DNA from: Rubrivivax sp.
GTDB taxonomy: Bacteria > Pseudomonadota > Gammaproteobacteria > Burkholderiales > Burkholderiaceae_C
DNA: 64,000 nt
Assembly (NCBI GenBank): GCA_030681795.1
Contig: JAUXRG010000064.1
Coordinates: forward strand, 227,694-291,693
Direction of reading: 5' to 3'
In this document: in pieces, positions 1 to 8,373 of the stretch
Numbering within the stretch: the stretch's first letter is position 1
Layout of the letters: every line of letters starts with the position of its first letter
Program-made: the position numbers and the translations under genes
The notes under the pieces: generated by a model
Seen by the model: the letters and a program-made list of their open reading frames with translations, nothing else
The model's database searches: none
Told to the model about the DNA's origin: nothing

Positions 1-993
1 ATCAAGGACATGGCCGCCGGCTTCGACCCGGCATCCAACACCGTGGTCACCGCGGGCGGGCAACGCGTGCGCTACGACTTCCTGGTGGTGGCCACCGGCC
101 TGCACCTGGACTACGCGCAGATCGAAGGCATGGACGTGAGCGCCATCGGCACCCACGGCCTGGCCAGCGTCTACCCGGGCCCGCAGGCCGCGGTGGCCAC
201 CTGGGCGGCGATGCAGGCCTACACCGCGAAGGGTGGCAACGCGGTCATGACGCTGCCGGCCACGCCGCTGAAGTGCGCCGGTGCCCCGCTGAAGGTGAGC
301 TTCATGCTGCGCGACCGGCTGCTCAAGGCCGGCACGCTGGGGCAATCGAAGATCAGCTTCCAGTCGGCGCTGGGCAACATCTTCGGCGTCAAGGTGGTCA
401 ACGACAACGTGCTGCAGCGCTGGAAGGAGCTCGGCATCGATGTCGAATTCACGCGCAAGCTCACGGCCATCGATATCGGCGCCCGCCGGGCCACCTTCAC
501 CACGCCCGAAGGCGAGAAGGTGGAGATGCCCTACGACTTCATCCATGTGGTGCCGCCGATGCGCGCACCTGATTCCGTCAAGAAGAGCGATCTGTCCTGG
601 AAGGAAGGCCCGTTTGCCGCCGGCGGCTGGCTGGAGGTGGACAAGACCACGCTGCAGCACCGCCGCTACCCCAACGTATTCGGCATCGGCGACATCAACG
701 GCACGCCGCGCGGCAAGACCGCCGCCACGGTGAAGAAGAGCGCGCCCATCGTGGCGCACAACCTGGTCGAGACCATCGCCGGGCGCAAACCCGACGAGAC
801 TTTCGACGGCTACACCTCGTGCCCGCTGATCACGCGCGAGGGCTCGGCCATGCTCATCGAGTTCGACTACGAAGGCCGGCTCACGCCTTCGCTGCCGATG
901 ATCGAGCCGCTGCAGGACAGCTTCTTTGCCTGGCTGATGAAGGTGCACATGCTCAAGCCCGCCTACCTGGCGGTGCTCAAGGGTCGCGTTTGA
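1..993 (+). CDS. Sulfide:quinone oxidoreductase-like FAD flavoprotein (5' partial)
   Basis: The frame is open from base 1, so the N-terminal FAD-binding segment lies outside the window; 327 residues are visible after the first internal Met at base 10. The visible part has the YDFLVVATG strand of pyridine nucleotide-disulfide oxidoreductases and a C-terminal VFGIGDINGTP motif that contacts FAD. Two cysteines, in PLKCAGAP (about residue 89) and YTSCPLIT (about 271), sit where the redox-active cysteines of sulfide:quinone oxidoreductases lie. That family is a peripheral membrane enzyme that oxidises sulfide and reduces quinone. The hydrophobic C-terminus would suit membrane attachment. A small membrane protein follows after 25 nt. 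The substrate is inferred; another type II NADH dehydrogenase-like flavoprotein is possible. Confidence 0.8.
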   Translation: MKDMAAGFDPASNTVVTAGGQRVRYDFLVVATGLHLDYAQIEGMDVSAIGTHGLASVYPGPQAAVATWAAMQAYTAKGGNAVMTLPATPLKCAGAPLKVSFMLRDRLLKAGTLGQSKISFQSALGNIFGVKVVNDNVLQRWKELGIDVEFTRKLTAIDIGARRATFTTPEGEKVEMPYDFIHVVPPMRAPDSVKKSDLSWKEGPFAAGGWLEVDKTTLQHRRYPNVFGIGDINGTPRGKTAATVKKSAPIVAHNLVETIAGRKPDETFDGYTSCPLITREGSAMLIEFDYEGRLTPSLPMIEPLQDSFFAWLMKVHMLKPAYLAVLKGRV

Positions 994-1018
994 TCGGGCA
1001 GTCTGATCGGAGACGAAG

Positions 1019-1354
1019 ATGTACGAAATCTGGTTGATGCTGAACATCGTCTGGGAGAACGCGCTGCTCCTGTGGCCCGTGCTGCTGGGCGCCGCCGTGC
1101 TGTGGGCGGTGGCCATGGCGCTGGCGTGGCGCCGGCCGGGCCGTGCCTGGCGTGCCGGCCTGCCCCACGCGCTGGCCGCTGGCGTGGTGGTGGCTGTCCT
1201 GGCCACCCTTCTCATGCCGGGCTGGGTGGGCTCGTCGCTGTCCGACATGGGCTACTGGGTCGACTGGGCCATCCTGCTCACCCTGGCCGCGGGCTGCGGC
1301 GCTGCGGCGGCGGCTCTCGCCTGGCCCTTGGCGGCGCTGCGCCACGCCAGATAA
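1019..1354 (+). CDS. Small membrane protein, unknown function
   Basis: A 111-residue protein dominated by hydrophobic stretches: three predicted membrane segments (about residues 10-37, 48-68 and 82-107) separated by a short Arg-rich loop (RRPGRAWR) and an acidic/aromatic loop (SDMGYWVDW). The start is supported by GGAGACGA a few bases upstream. It lies 25 nt after the sulfide:quinone oxidoreductase-like gene, so the two are probably co-transcribed and the protein may be an accessory of that membrane enzyme; this is an inference from position only. I do not recognise the family with confidence. Confidence 0.7.
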   Translation: MYEIWLMLNIVWENALLLWPVLLGAAVLWAVAMALAWRRPGRAWRAGLPHALAAGVVVAVLATLLMPGWVGSSLSDMGYWVDWAILLTLAAGCGAAAAALAWPLAALRHAR

Positions 1355-1512
1355 CCGGGTTGGGGCACGCGCCCGGCGCTGCCCGACGGCCGGCTATCGC
1401 GGCCATTTGTGAAAGTCATCCACATACCCACCTACGTATTGGATACTGCTTGGGTGGCTTCATATCCCTGAAGTCGATCCCACTACCTCTTTCTCACCAG
1501 CAAGGACTTTAA

Positions 1513-2154
1513 GTGACCGAAGTCGTTTCATCATTTCCCCACCTCAACGAGCCCGCACCCGCGTTCAAGGCCAAGACCACGCACGGCGACCGCACCCTGG
1601 CCGACTACAAGGGAAAGTGGCTGATCCTGTTCTCGCACCCGGCCGATTTCACCCCCGTGTGCACGACCGAGTTCATCGCCTTCGCCAAGGCCGCAGACAC
1701 CTTCAAGGGCATGAACTGCGAGTTGCTCGGCCTGTCGATCGACAGCCTGTTCTCGCACCTGGCCTGGACGCGCAACATCCAGGAAAAGTTCGGCGTGAAG
1801 ATCCCGTTCCCGATCATCGAAGATATCAAGATGGAAGTGGCCCACGCCTACGGCATGGTGCACCCGGGTGCGGCCGACACGCAGGCGGTGCGCGCCACGT
1901 TCTTCATCGACCCGAACGGCGTGCTGCGCGCCATGGTGTACTACCCGATGAGCAACGGCCGCTCCATCGACGAGTTCGTGCGCCTGCTGCGCGCCATGCA
2001 GACCAGCGACAAGCACGCCGTGGCCACGCCCGAAGGCTGGACACCGGGCTGCGACGTGATCGTGCCGCCGCCCAAGACCTCCGACGCCGCCGACAAGCGC
2101 GCCAGCGAAGGCTACAAGACCACGGACTGGTACTACTCGACCAAGTCGCTCTGA
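1513..2154 (+). CDS. 1-Cys peroxiredoxin (Prx6/AhpC-TSA type)
   Basis: The 213-residue protein reduces hydrogen peroxide and organic peroxides through a peroxidatic cysteine in the motif PADFTPVCTTE (Cys about residue 50), with the downstream Prx6 features IEDIKMEVAHAYGM and RATFFIDPNGVLRAM. The C-terminal arm with WTPGCDV is long, as in the Prx6 subgroup. Length is normal for that subgroup. The start is GTG at 1513, preceded by AAGGAC at 1502; no in-frame ATG lies upstream near a better site. A strong intrinsic terminator follows at 2180-2211, so the gene ends its own transcript. The 158 nt upstream contain no gene. Confidence 0.92.
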   Translation: MTEVVSSFPHLNEPAPAFKAKTTHGDRTLADYKGKWLILFSHPADFTPVCTTEFIAFAKAADTFKGMNCELLGLSIDSLFSHLAWTRNIQEKFGVKIPFPIIEDIKMEVAHAYGMVHPGAADTQAVRATFFIDPNGVLRAMVYYPMSNGRSIDEFVRLLRAMQTSDKHAVATPEGWTPGCDVIVPPPKTSDAADKRASEGYKTTDWYYSTKSL

Positions 2155-2179
2155 TCACACCGCGCTGATCGGTGCTCAC

Positions 2180-2211
2180 GGGCGGGCCACCCAGGCCCGC
2201 CCTTTTTGTTT
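2180..2211 (+). terminator. Intrinsic terminator of the peroxiredoxin gene
   Basis: A perfect 9-bp stem GGGCGGGCC / GGCCCGCCC with a 5-nt loop (ACCCA) is followed directly by TTTTTGTTT. It lies 25 nt after the peroxiredoxin stop codon. Confidence 0.9.
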
Positions 2212-2236
2212 GCCCTGCCAACGCACGCTGCGCGCC

Positions 2237-2707
2237 ATGAATATCAAAGCCTTGCTCGTCGAGTCCGTTCGCTCCGGCGTGATTGCCTCGCTGGTGATCG
2301 TGCCGCTGGCGCCGCTGTTCAAGGCGCTGGGTCTGCGGATCGGCCACTACGGGCCGAAGTTCGCCGCCCTGTTCTTCGACAACCCGCAGCCCTGGCTGCT
2401 CTTCGTGCAGCACCTGGTCGTGGGCTGCGTCTCGGCGCTGCCGCTGCTGCTGATCCTGCTGCGCACGCGCGCCGCGGCCTGGCCCCTCGCCGCGGGCGCG
2501 GCCTATGGCGCCGCGTACTACGTGGCGGTCAATTCGCTGGCCTTGCCGATCTACTTCGGCGACCTCACGCCCTGGCAGATCGGCTGGAGCACGATCTACC
2601 CCAGCCTCATCGGGCACATGGTCTTCGGCGGGGCCATCGGCCTGAGCTCGAGGCGCTTCGTCGCCGACGCCAGGCGCGGATCTACACCCACGCACATTCA
2701 CAAGTGA
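2237..2707 (+). CDS. Hypothetical inner-membrane protein
   Basis: The 156-residue protein has three or four hydrophobic segments: about residues 12-30 (GVIASLVIVPLAPLFKAL), 52-72 around the VVGCVSALPLLLILL stretch, 80-105 and 125-145. I do not recognise a family. ATG at 2237 (MNIKALL) is preferred; an in-frame TTG lies nine codons upstream but inside the terminator tail of the previous gene. The 3' end overlaps the tail of the convergent tryptophanase gene by 26 bp (2682-2707), so the two genes share a short double-stranded coding end. It is preceded by a terminator and therefore probably has its own promoter. Confidence 0.7.
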   Translation: MNIKALLVESVRSGVIASLVIVPLAPLFKALGLRIGHYGPKFAALFFDNPQPWLLFVQHLVVGCVSALPLLLILLRTRAAAWPLAAGAAYGAAYYVAVNSLALPIYFGDLTPWQIGWSTIYPSLIGHMVFGGAIGLSSRRFVADARRGSTPTHIHK

Positions 2708-4052
2708 AGTGACGCAGGACCCTGGGCTGCTTGGTGATGCGCACGCCGCGAATGCCGGCGGCCATCTGCTTGACTTCGGCGATCACCTCGGCGGCGTAGT
2801 CGAAGTGCGATTGCGTATACATGCGGCGCGGGAAGGCCAGGCGCACCAGTTCCATCGAGTGGTAGGTCTCGGTGCCGTCGTCCAGCCGACGGCCGAACAT
2901 CACCGAACCGATTTCCACGCCGCGCACCCCACCTTGCAGGTACAGCGCATTGCACAGCGCCCAGGCCGGGTAGTGCGCCACGGGCATCTGCGGCAGCACG
3001 GTCTTGGCGTCGATATACACCGCGTGCCCACCGGTGGGCCTCACGAAGCCCACCCCGGCCTGCTCGAGCCGTTCGCCCAGGTACTCCGCGGTGCGCAAGC
3101 GGTAGCGCAGGTAGTCCTCGTCCATGCCCTCTTCGAGACCGACGGCCAGCGCCTCCAGGTCGCGCCCGGCCAGGCCACCATAGGTCGGGAAGCCCTCGGT
3201 GAGGATCAGCATATTGCGCACCGCATCCATCCACTCGTCGCTGCGCAGCACGATGAAGCCGCCGATGTTGACCATGCCGTCTTTCTTCGCACTCATGGTG
3301 CAGCCATCGGCCAGCGCGAACATCTCCTGGACGATGGACTTGATCGAAGCGCTTTCATAGCCGGCCTCGCGCATCTTGATGAACATGGCGTTCTCCGAGA
3401 ACCGGCACACGTCCATGATCAGCGGCTTGCCGTACTTCTTCAGCAGCGCCGCATAGGCGCGCATGTTGGCCATCGAAACGGGTTGCCCGCCACCGGTGTT
3501 GTTGGTCACGGTGATCATGCCGAACGGGATGCGATCGCCCTGGGTCTGCAACAAGTGCTCGACGCGCGCCAGATCGATATTGCCCTTGAACGGATGCACC
3601 AGCGCCGGCTGCAAGCCTTCGGGGATGACCAGATCCACGGCCTCCACGCCCAGGTATTCGAGGTTGGCGCGCGTGGTGTCGAAGTGGCTGTTGTTGGGCA
3701 CCAGGTCGCCCTTCTTGCACACCGCGGTGAAGAGCACCTTCTCGGCCGCGCGGCCCTGGTGCGTGGGGATGAAGTGCGACATGCCGGTGATCTCGCGGAT
3801 GACACGCTCCAGCCGGTAGAAGCTGCGCGCTCCGGCGTAGCTCTCGTCACCTTCCATGATGGCGCCCCATTGGCGCGAGGACATCGCGCCGGTGCCGGAA
3901 TCGGTGAGCCAGTCGATCAGCACGTCGGCGGCGTGGAGCTTGAAGACATTCAGCCTGGCCTCCTCGAGAAGCTGTTCGCGCTCGCCTCGGGTGGTCATGC
4001 GAATCGGCTCCACGCTCTTGATGCGGAATGGCTCGATCAGGGTCTTGGGCAT
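2682..4052 (-). CDS. tnaA: Tryptophanase (PLP-dependent beta-eliminating lyase)
   Basis: The 456-residue enzyme should cleave L-tryptophan to indole, pyruvate and ammonia. It aligns along its whole length with the tryptophanase/tyrosine phenol-lyase family: EPFRIKSVEP near the N-terminus, LLTDSGTGA-like LTDSGTGAMS at about 50-58, IPTHQGRAAE, GGGQPVSMANM at about 187-197, the PLP lysine in SAKKD (Lys257), and EGFPTYGGLAGRD. Residues that separate the two families point to tryptophanase: Asp in HFDTT (about 125), where tyrosine phenol-lyase has Thr, and Ile in GVEIGS, where the phenol-lyase has Arg. RBS AGGA lies at 4061-4064. No tnaC leader or tnaB permease is adjacent, so the E. coli induction mechanism is not visible here. 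Confidence 0.87.
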   Translation of the reverse strand: MPKTLIEPFRIKSVEPIRMTTRGEREQLLEEARLNVFKLHAADVLIDWLTDSGTGAMSSRQWGAIMEGDESYAGARSFYRLERVIREITGMSHFIPTHQGRAAEKVLFTAVCKKGDLVPNNSHFDTTRANLEYLGVEAVDLVIPEGLQPALVHPFKGNIDLARVEHLLQTQGDRIPFGMITVTNNTGGGQPVSMANMRAYAALLKKYGKPLIMDVCRFSENAMFIKMREAGYESASIKSIVQEMFALADGCTMSAKKDGMVNIGGFIVLRSDEWMDAVRNMLILTEGFPTYGGLAGRDLEALAVGLEEGMDEDYLRYRLRTAEYLGERLEQAGVGFVRPTGGHAVYIDAKTVLPQMPVAHYPAWALCNALYLQGGVRGVEIGSVMFGRRLDDGTETYHSMELVRLAFPRRMYTQSHFDYAAEVIAEVKQMAAGIRGVRITKQPRVLRHFTCECAWV

Positions 4053-4168
4053 GGGAGGGTCCTGCGCGGGTGTCGGAAGCGCGCAAAGTTATCACCGCGC
4101 AAAATCGCGTGGTGTCGGTTAATTCCAACAAGCACGGGAAGTCCCATGAAGCACCGAGTCCCACCCCC

Positions 4169-5077
4169 ATGATCGTCGAGGCGACCGCTGCCGCGGGCGG
4201 CGTTTGGGCGCTGCGCAGCCTGGCCCACCGGGCCATCCTGCGCGGCCTGCGCGCGCCGCGCCTGCGGCACATGCAGGGCCCGGCCGGCCTGGGTTTCGCG
4301 CCCGGCACGGTGCGCGAAGTGCGCATCCCCGGGCCGCGCGGCCGGCAGCTCTTCGGCTGGCTGGTGTCGCCGCCGCCGGCCGCGCCCCAGCCCGCCCCGG
4401 CGGTGCTGGTGATGCACGGCTGGGGTGCCAACGCGGCCACGATGTGGCCGGTGGCGCCGCCGCTGCACGCGGCCGGATTCGCAGTGCTGCTCATCGACGC
4501 GCGCGGCCACGGGCGCAGCGACGACGAGGCCTTCACGTCGATGCCGCGTTTTGCCGAAGACATTGCCGCCGGCCTGGGCTGGCTGCGCGAGCAGCCCGCC
4601 ATCGCCGCCGGGCGCCTGGCGCTGTTGGGGCATTCGGTGGGTGCGGCCGCGGCCCTGCTGCATGCCTCGCGGCACGACGATGTGCGCGCGGTGGTCAGCC
4701 TGGCGGCCTTTGCCCACCCCCGCGAGGTGATGCGCCGCATGCTGGCCGAAAAGCGCGTGCCCTACCCGCTGATGGGCTGGTACGTGCTGCGCCATGTGCA
4801 ACGGGTGATCGGCGCGTCGTTCGACGAGATCGCGCCACTCGCCACCCTGGCGCGCCTGCGCTGCCCGGTCCTGCTCGTGCACGGCCGGGCCGACACCACG
4901 GTGCCGGTCGGCGACGCCCGGCGTCTGCTCGCCACCTCCGGCCGCGCGAGCTTGCTGCTCGTGGACGGCGACCACGACCTGCGCGACGCATTGGCGCCGC
5001 ATGCCGACACCCTGGTGGACTTCCTGCGTGCGGCCTGTGCGGCGCCGGCGGCCACCACGACACCTGCCGAGGCCTGA
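4169..5077 (+). CDS. Alpha/beta hydrolase
   Basis: A 302-residue alpha/beta hydrolase with a complete catalytic triad: nucleophile Ser156 in GHSVG, Asp242 in HGRADTTVP, and His269 in DGDHDLRD. The oxyanion-hole segment VMHGWGANA is also present. An N-terminal extension of about 60 residues precedes the fold. The substrate cannot be predicted. ATG 4169 (MIVEATAAAGG) was chosen because the upstream in-frame region overlaps the divergent tryptophanase promoter and has non-coding composition. It ends 4 nt before the next gene, which suggests co-transcription with the thioredoxin-like and methyltransferase genes that follow. Confidence 0.85.
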   Translation: MIVEATAAAGGVWALRSLAHRAILRGLRAPRLRHMQGPAGLGFAPGTVREVRIPGPRGRQLFGWLVSPPPAAPQPAPAVLVMHGWGANAATMWPVAPPLHAAGFAVLLIDARGHGRSDDEAFTSMPRFAEDIAAGLGWLREQPAIAAGRLALLGHSVGAAAALLHASRHDDVRAVVSLAAFAHPREVMRRMLAEKRVPYPLMGWYVLRHVQRVIGASFDEIAPLATLARLRCPVLLVHGRADTTVPVGDARRLLATSGRASLLLVDGDHDLRDALAPHADTLVDFLRAACAAPAATTTPAEA

Positions 5078-5081
5078 AATC

Positions 5082-5909
5082 ATGCTGTCGATCTCGTTGG
5101 GACCCATCGCCTTGCCGCTGGCGCCCGTGCTCTTGCTGCTCGCGGTGTGGGCGGCGTCGTGGCTGGCTTCGCGTCTGGCCTCCAGGGCCGGCGACAAGGG
5201 CGGCGCTGCGGCGGCCGGCAATGCCGTGATCCATGCCGCGCTGCTGGGTCTGCTGGCGGCGCGCCTGGTGCACCTGGCGCTGAACGCCGATCTGTACCTG
5301 GACGCGCCTTGGTTTGCCCTGGATTTGCGCGACGGCGGCTGGCATGCCCTCAGCGGCGCGATCACCGGCGCGGCCTGGCTGGCCTGGCGTGGCCTGCGCG
5401 CGCCCGCGCTGCGGCGTCCCCTGGCGGGCGGCGTGCTGGCGGGCACCGCGATCTGGTCTGCCGCCTTCCTGGCAGCGGGCCTGCAGGGCAAGCCCGAAAT
5501 GCCTGCGCTGACGCTCACCGATTTCGCCAGCGGCGCGCCGGTGGACCTGCGCCAGGCCGCCGGCGGCCGCCCGGTGGTGGTCAACCTGTGGGCCAGCTGG
5601 TGCGGGCCCTGCCGCACAGAGATGCCCACGCTGGCCGCCGCGCAGCAGCGCGAATCGACAATCGGCTTCCTCTTCGTCAACCAGGGCGAATCCAGCAGCG
5701 CCGTGCGCGCCTACCTGACCGATCAGAACCTGCCCTTGCGCGAGGTCCTGCTGGACGCCGGATCGCGCCTCGGGCCGGCCGTGGGTTCGCGCGGCTTGCC
5801 CACCACGCTGTTCTACGATGCCCGCGGTCGCCAGGTCGGCGTGCACTTCGGCATGCTCAATTCCGCGGCCCTGCAAGCCCGGCTGCGTGCGCTGCGAGCG
5901 GCGCCCTGA
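5082..5909 (+). CDS. TlpA-like thiol-disulfide protein with N-terminal membrane domain
   Basis: This 275-residue protein joins an N-terminal hydrophobic half (four likely membrane segments within residues 1-130) to a C-terminal thioredoxin fold. The redox motif is WCGPC with cysteines at 174 and 177, in the strand context VVNLWASWCGPCRTEMP, and the cis-proline loop is SRGLPTTLFYD. Such proteins usually act in the periplasm, reducing or exchanging disulfides, for example in cytochrome c maturation; the actual partner is not shown here. The membrane half replaces the usual single anchor helix of TlpA proteins. It starts 4 nt after the hydrolase and is followed 10 nt later by a methyltransferase. 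Confidence 0.8.
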   Translation: MLSISLGPIALPLAPVLLLLAVWAASWLASRLASRAGDKGGAAAAGNAVIHAALLGLLAARLVHLALNADLYLDAPWFALDLRDGGWHALSGAITGAAWLAWRGLRAPALRRPLAGGVLAGTAIWSAAFLAAGLQGKPEMPALTLTDFASGAPVDLRQAAGGRPVVVNLWASWCGPCRTEMPTLAAAQQRESTIGFLFVNQGESSSAVRAYLTDQNLPLREVLLDAGSRLGPAVGSRGLPTTLFYDARGRQVGVHFGMLNSAALQARLRALRAAP

Positions 5910-5919
5910 GATCCACACG

Positions 5920-6663
5920 ATGAAGACCGACCCCCCGATGCCGTCGAACGAAGCCATGAACCCTGCCCAGCAGGCACTGCCCCTTTTTGACGACGAAGAG
6001 GCCGTGCTGGCCAGCCTGGTGCCGCTGGACGGGCAGGAGATCATCGAGCTCGGTTGCGGCGCGGCCCGGCTGGCGCGTGCGCTCTTGCTGCGCCACCCCG
6101 GCAGCCGCGTGACCGGCCTGGAAGTCGATGAACGGCAGCATGCCAAGAATGTCGCCACGCCCCAGGATAGGCTGAGCTTTGTCGCTGGCGGCGCCCAGGC
6201 CATCCCATCCGCCGACGCCCGCTTCGACCTGGCGCTGATGCTCAAGTCGCTGCACCATGTGCCGCTGGCCGCGATGGACCTCGCATTGGCCGAGACGGCC
6301 CGCGTGCTGCGGCCCGGCGGACACCTCTACGTGTCCGAGCCGGTGTACGAAGGCGCGCTGAATGAGATCACCCGCCTGTTCAACGACGAAGGCATCGTGC
6401 GCGCCGCGGCCCAAGCCGCATTGGACGCAGCCTTGCGCACCGGGGCCTGGGCGCCGGCGGGCGAGCGGCGCTTCGCGATGCCCGCGCGCTTCAAGGACTT
6501 CGCCGAGTTCGAGCAGCGCATGATGCGCCCCACCTATGCCGACCACCGCATCGATGCCGCCAAGCTTGACGCGGTGCGCGCGGCCTTCGAGCCGCACTGC
6601 AGCGCCGACGGCGCCCGCTTCACGCGGCCCATGCATGTGCGCCTGCTGCGCCGGGTGGGTTGA
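5920..6663 (+). CDS. Class I SAM-dependent methyltransferase
   Basis: The 247-residue protein has motif I IIELGCGAARL at about residues 41-51, an acidic motif II (GLEVDERQ), motif post-I around SADARFDLALMLKSLHHV, and ARVLRPGGHLYVSEP, all typical of UbiE/methyltransferase-11 type enzymes. The substrate is unknown. Two starts are possible: ATG 5920 (MKTDPPMPSN) and ATG 5938; the first follows the previous stop by 10 nt and is preferred. It is the last gene of the short plus-strand run that begins with the hydrolase. Confidence 0.82.
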   Translation: MKTDPPMPSNEAMNPAQQALPLFDDEEAVLASLVPLDGQEIIELGCGAARLARALLLRHPGSRVTGLEVDERQHAKNVATPQDRLSFVAGGAQAIPSADARFDLALMLKSLHHVPLAAMDLALAETARVLRPGGHLYVSEPVYEGALNEITRLFNDEGIVRAAAQAALDAALRTGAWAPAGERRFAMPARFKDFAEFEQRMMRPTYADHRIDAAKLDAVRAAFEPHCSADGARFTRPMHVRLLRRVG

Positions 6664-6702
6664 CCGGCGCTGCACGGGAGAGGCGCCGCAAGGGACCGCC
6701 CG

Positions 6703-6954
6703 CTACGGGTGCCTGCCCGTCGGGCACAGCAGGTTCTTCGGTTCCTCTCCCCGCAGGTATTGAAGCTCTTCCACGTCGGTCGCCTGGCGCACCGCCACGA
6801 GTTGCGCCCGCCCCTCGTACAGGTCATGCAGGAGTGAGCTGGCCTGCGCCTGCGCGTCGGCTTGGGCGTCGAAGACCTTGAACCAGCGCCGAGGCCGGCC
6901 TTCGTAGCGAAAGTCGATCACCCAGACCGTCGAGGCCCTGAAGAATTCGGCCAC
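6703..6954 (-). CDS. Small conserved-looking hypothetical protein
   Basis: An 83-residue protein starting at GTG 6954. It has an aromatic/basic N-terminal strand pattern (STVWVIDFRYEGRPRRWFKVF), then a helix rich in Ala and Gln, and the segment DVEELQYLRGEEPKNLLCPTGRHP. Amphipathic and soluble, no membrane segment or signal. It lies 34 nt downstream of dps on the same strand and may be co-transcribed with it. The family is not recognised. Codon composition resembles neighbouring genes, which is the main reason to accept it. Confidence 0.55.
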   Translation of the reverse strand: MAEFFRASTVWVIDFRYEGRPRRWFKVFDAQADAQAQASSLLHDLYEGRAQLVAVRQATDVEELQYLRGEEPKNLLCPTGRHP

Positions 6955-6988
6955 GAGGGCTCCGCTGGCTTGAGGGGGATCCCGGGGC

Positions 6989-7489
6989 TCACTCCTCGAG
7001 CAGCGAGCGCAGCATCCATGCCGTCTGCTCGTGCACCGTCAGGCGTTGCGTGAGCAGGTCGGCGGTCGGTTCGTCGCTGGCCTTGTCGGCCAGCGGGAAG
7101 ATGCTGCGCGCGGTACGCGCCACGGCCTCGTGGCCCTCGGCGAGGATCGCCACCATCGCCATCGCCTTGGGCGGCGTGGCGGGTGCGTCCTTCAGCGAGC
7201 TCAGCTTGCCGAACTGCGCATAGGAACCCGGCGCCGGGTGGCCAAGCGAGCGGATGCGCTCGGCGATCGGGTCCACGGCGTTCCACAGCTCGGTGTACTG
7301 CGCCATGAACATGGCGTGCAGCGAATTGAACATCGGCCCGGTGACGTTCCAGTGGAAGTTGTGCGTCGTCAGGTACAGCGTGTAGGTATCGGCGAGCAAC
7401 CTGGACAGGCCGCCGACGATGGCCGCGCGGTCTTGCGCACTGATGCCGATATCCATCACCGACGATTTCTTGCTGCTGTTCTTGGCCAT
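6989..7489 (-). CDS. dps: Dps ferritin-like DNA-protecting protein
   Basis: The 166-residue protein belongs to the Dps family, whose dodecamers oxidise and store iron and protect DNA in stationary phase. Family residues are clear: [12 protein letters not shown] with His46, His58, and the DPIAERIR segment supplying Asp73 and Glu77. The position four residues after His58, which is Asp or Glu in many Dps proteins and helps bind iron, is Met62 here. A Lys/Ser-rich N-terminus (KNSSKKSS) may contribute to DNA binding. The start ATG 7489 has GGAGAA at 7496-7501. It is divergent from the response regulator at 7641. Confidence 0.92.
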   Translation of the reverse strand: MAKNSSKKSSVMDIGISAQDRAAIVGGLSRLLADTYTLYLTTHNFHWNVTGPMFNSLHAMFMAQYTELWNAVDPIAERIRSLGHPAPGSYAQFGKLSSLKDAPATPPKAMAMVAILAEGHEAVARTARSIFPLADKASDEPTADLLTQRLTVHEQTAWMLRSLLEE

Positions 7490-7640
7490 TGCGTTTTCTC
7501 CATTCAAAGGGGTGCGAATTCGGACTCTACGCCTGCAGCATCTTGTCAGTGTCCGTCTCGGGCATGACCTGCACCTGCCGGGTCCGCTGCGGATTCTCGC
7601 CGCGGGCGATGGCATGGGGCACGGCGGTAGACTGGTGAGG

Positions 7641-8369
7641 ATGAATACCGCCGCATTGCCCCGCGTGCTCGTCGTCGACGACGACCCTGCCCTGCGCGAA
7701 TTGCTGACCGACTACCTGGGCGCCAGCGGCTTCATCGTCGATGCCGCGGCCGATGGCGTGCAGATGCGCCAGCGCCTGGCGGATGCCACGCCCGACCTCG
7801 TGGTGCTGGACATCATGCTGCCCGGCGAAGACGGCCTGAGCCTGGCGCGCCAGTTGCGGCGCGACTCCGACATCCCCATCCTGATGCTCTCGGCGCGCGG
7901 CGAGGAGATCGACCGCGTCGTGGGTCTCGAAGTCGGCGCCGACGACTACCTCGCCAAGCCCTTCAGCCCGCGGGAGTTGCTGGCGCGCGTGCGCGCGCTG
8001 CTGCGCCGGGCGAATACCGCCACCCGGCCGTCGCAGGGCGCTGCCCTGGCGGCGCAGCGGTTCGAGTTCGGTCCGTTCACGCTCGACGACGCGGTGCGCC
8101 GCCTGTTGCGCGACGGTGCCGAGGTCCCGACCACCGGCGCGGAATTCGACCTGCTCAGCGTATTCGTCAAGCACCCCAACCGCGTGCTCTCGCGCGACGA
8201 CCTGATCAATCGGCTCAAGGGCTACGAGCGCGACGCGTTCGATCGCAGCATCGACGTGCGGGTGACGCGCATCCGCCGCAAGATCGAAACCGATCCTGCG
8301 CATCCGCAGTACATCCGCACCGTGCGCGGAGAAGGCTACCTGTTCAATCCGCGCGGCCAAGCCCAGTGA
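7641..8369 (+). CDS. OmpR-family response regulator
   Basis: A 242-residue regulator with an N-terminal receiver domain (acidic pocket VVDDDP at 11-16, phospho-acceptor Asp57 in [11 protein letters not shown], conserved Lys in [10 protein letters not shown]) and a C-terminal winged-helix DNA-binding domain ending in [11 protein letters not shown]. The sequence [22 protein letters not shown] is closest to the OmpR branch. It should be phosphorylated by the histidine kinase that starts 4 nt after its stop codon. A TAGACT hexamer at 7628-7633 lies 7 nt before the ATG, so the transcript may be leaderless or nearly so. Confidence 0.9.
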   Translation: MNTAALPRVLVVDDDPALRELLTDYLGASGFIVDAAADGVQMRQRLADATPDLVVLDIMLPGEDGLSLARQLRRDSDIPILMLSARGEEIDRVVGLEVGADDYLAKPFSPRELLARVRALLRRANTATRPSQGAALAAQRFEFGPFTLDDAVRRLLRDGAEVPTTGAEFDLLSVFVKHPNRVLSRDDLINRLKGYERDAFDRSIDVRVTRIRRKIETDPAHPQYIRTVRGEGYLFNPRGQAQ

Positions 8370-8373
8370 CACA

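Noticed and set aside
4053..4147. Possible tnaC-like leader peptide before tryptophanase
   Set aside because: The only minus-strand ATG (4147) opens a frame with no Trp and no Pro end in the TnaC pattern, and it runs into the tnaA start in another frame.
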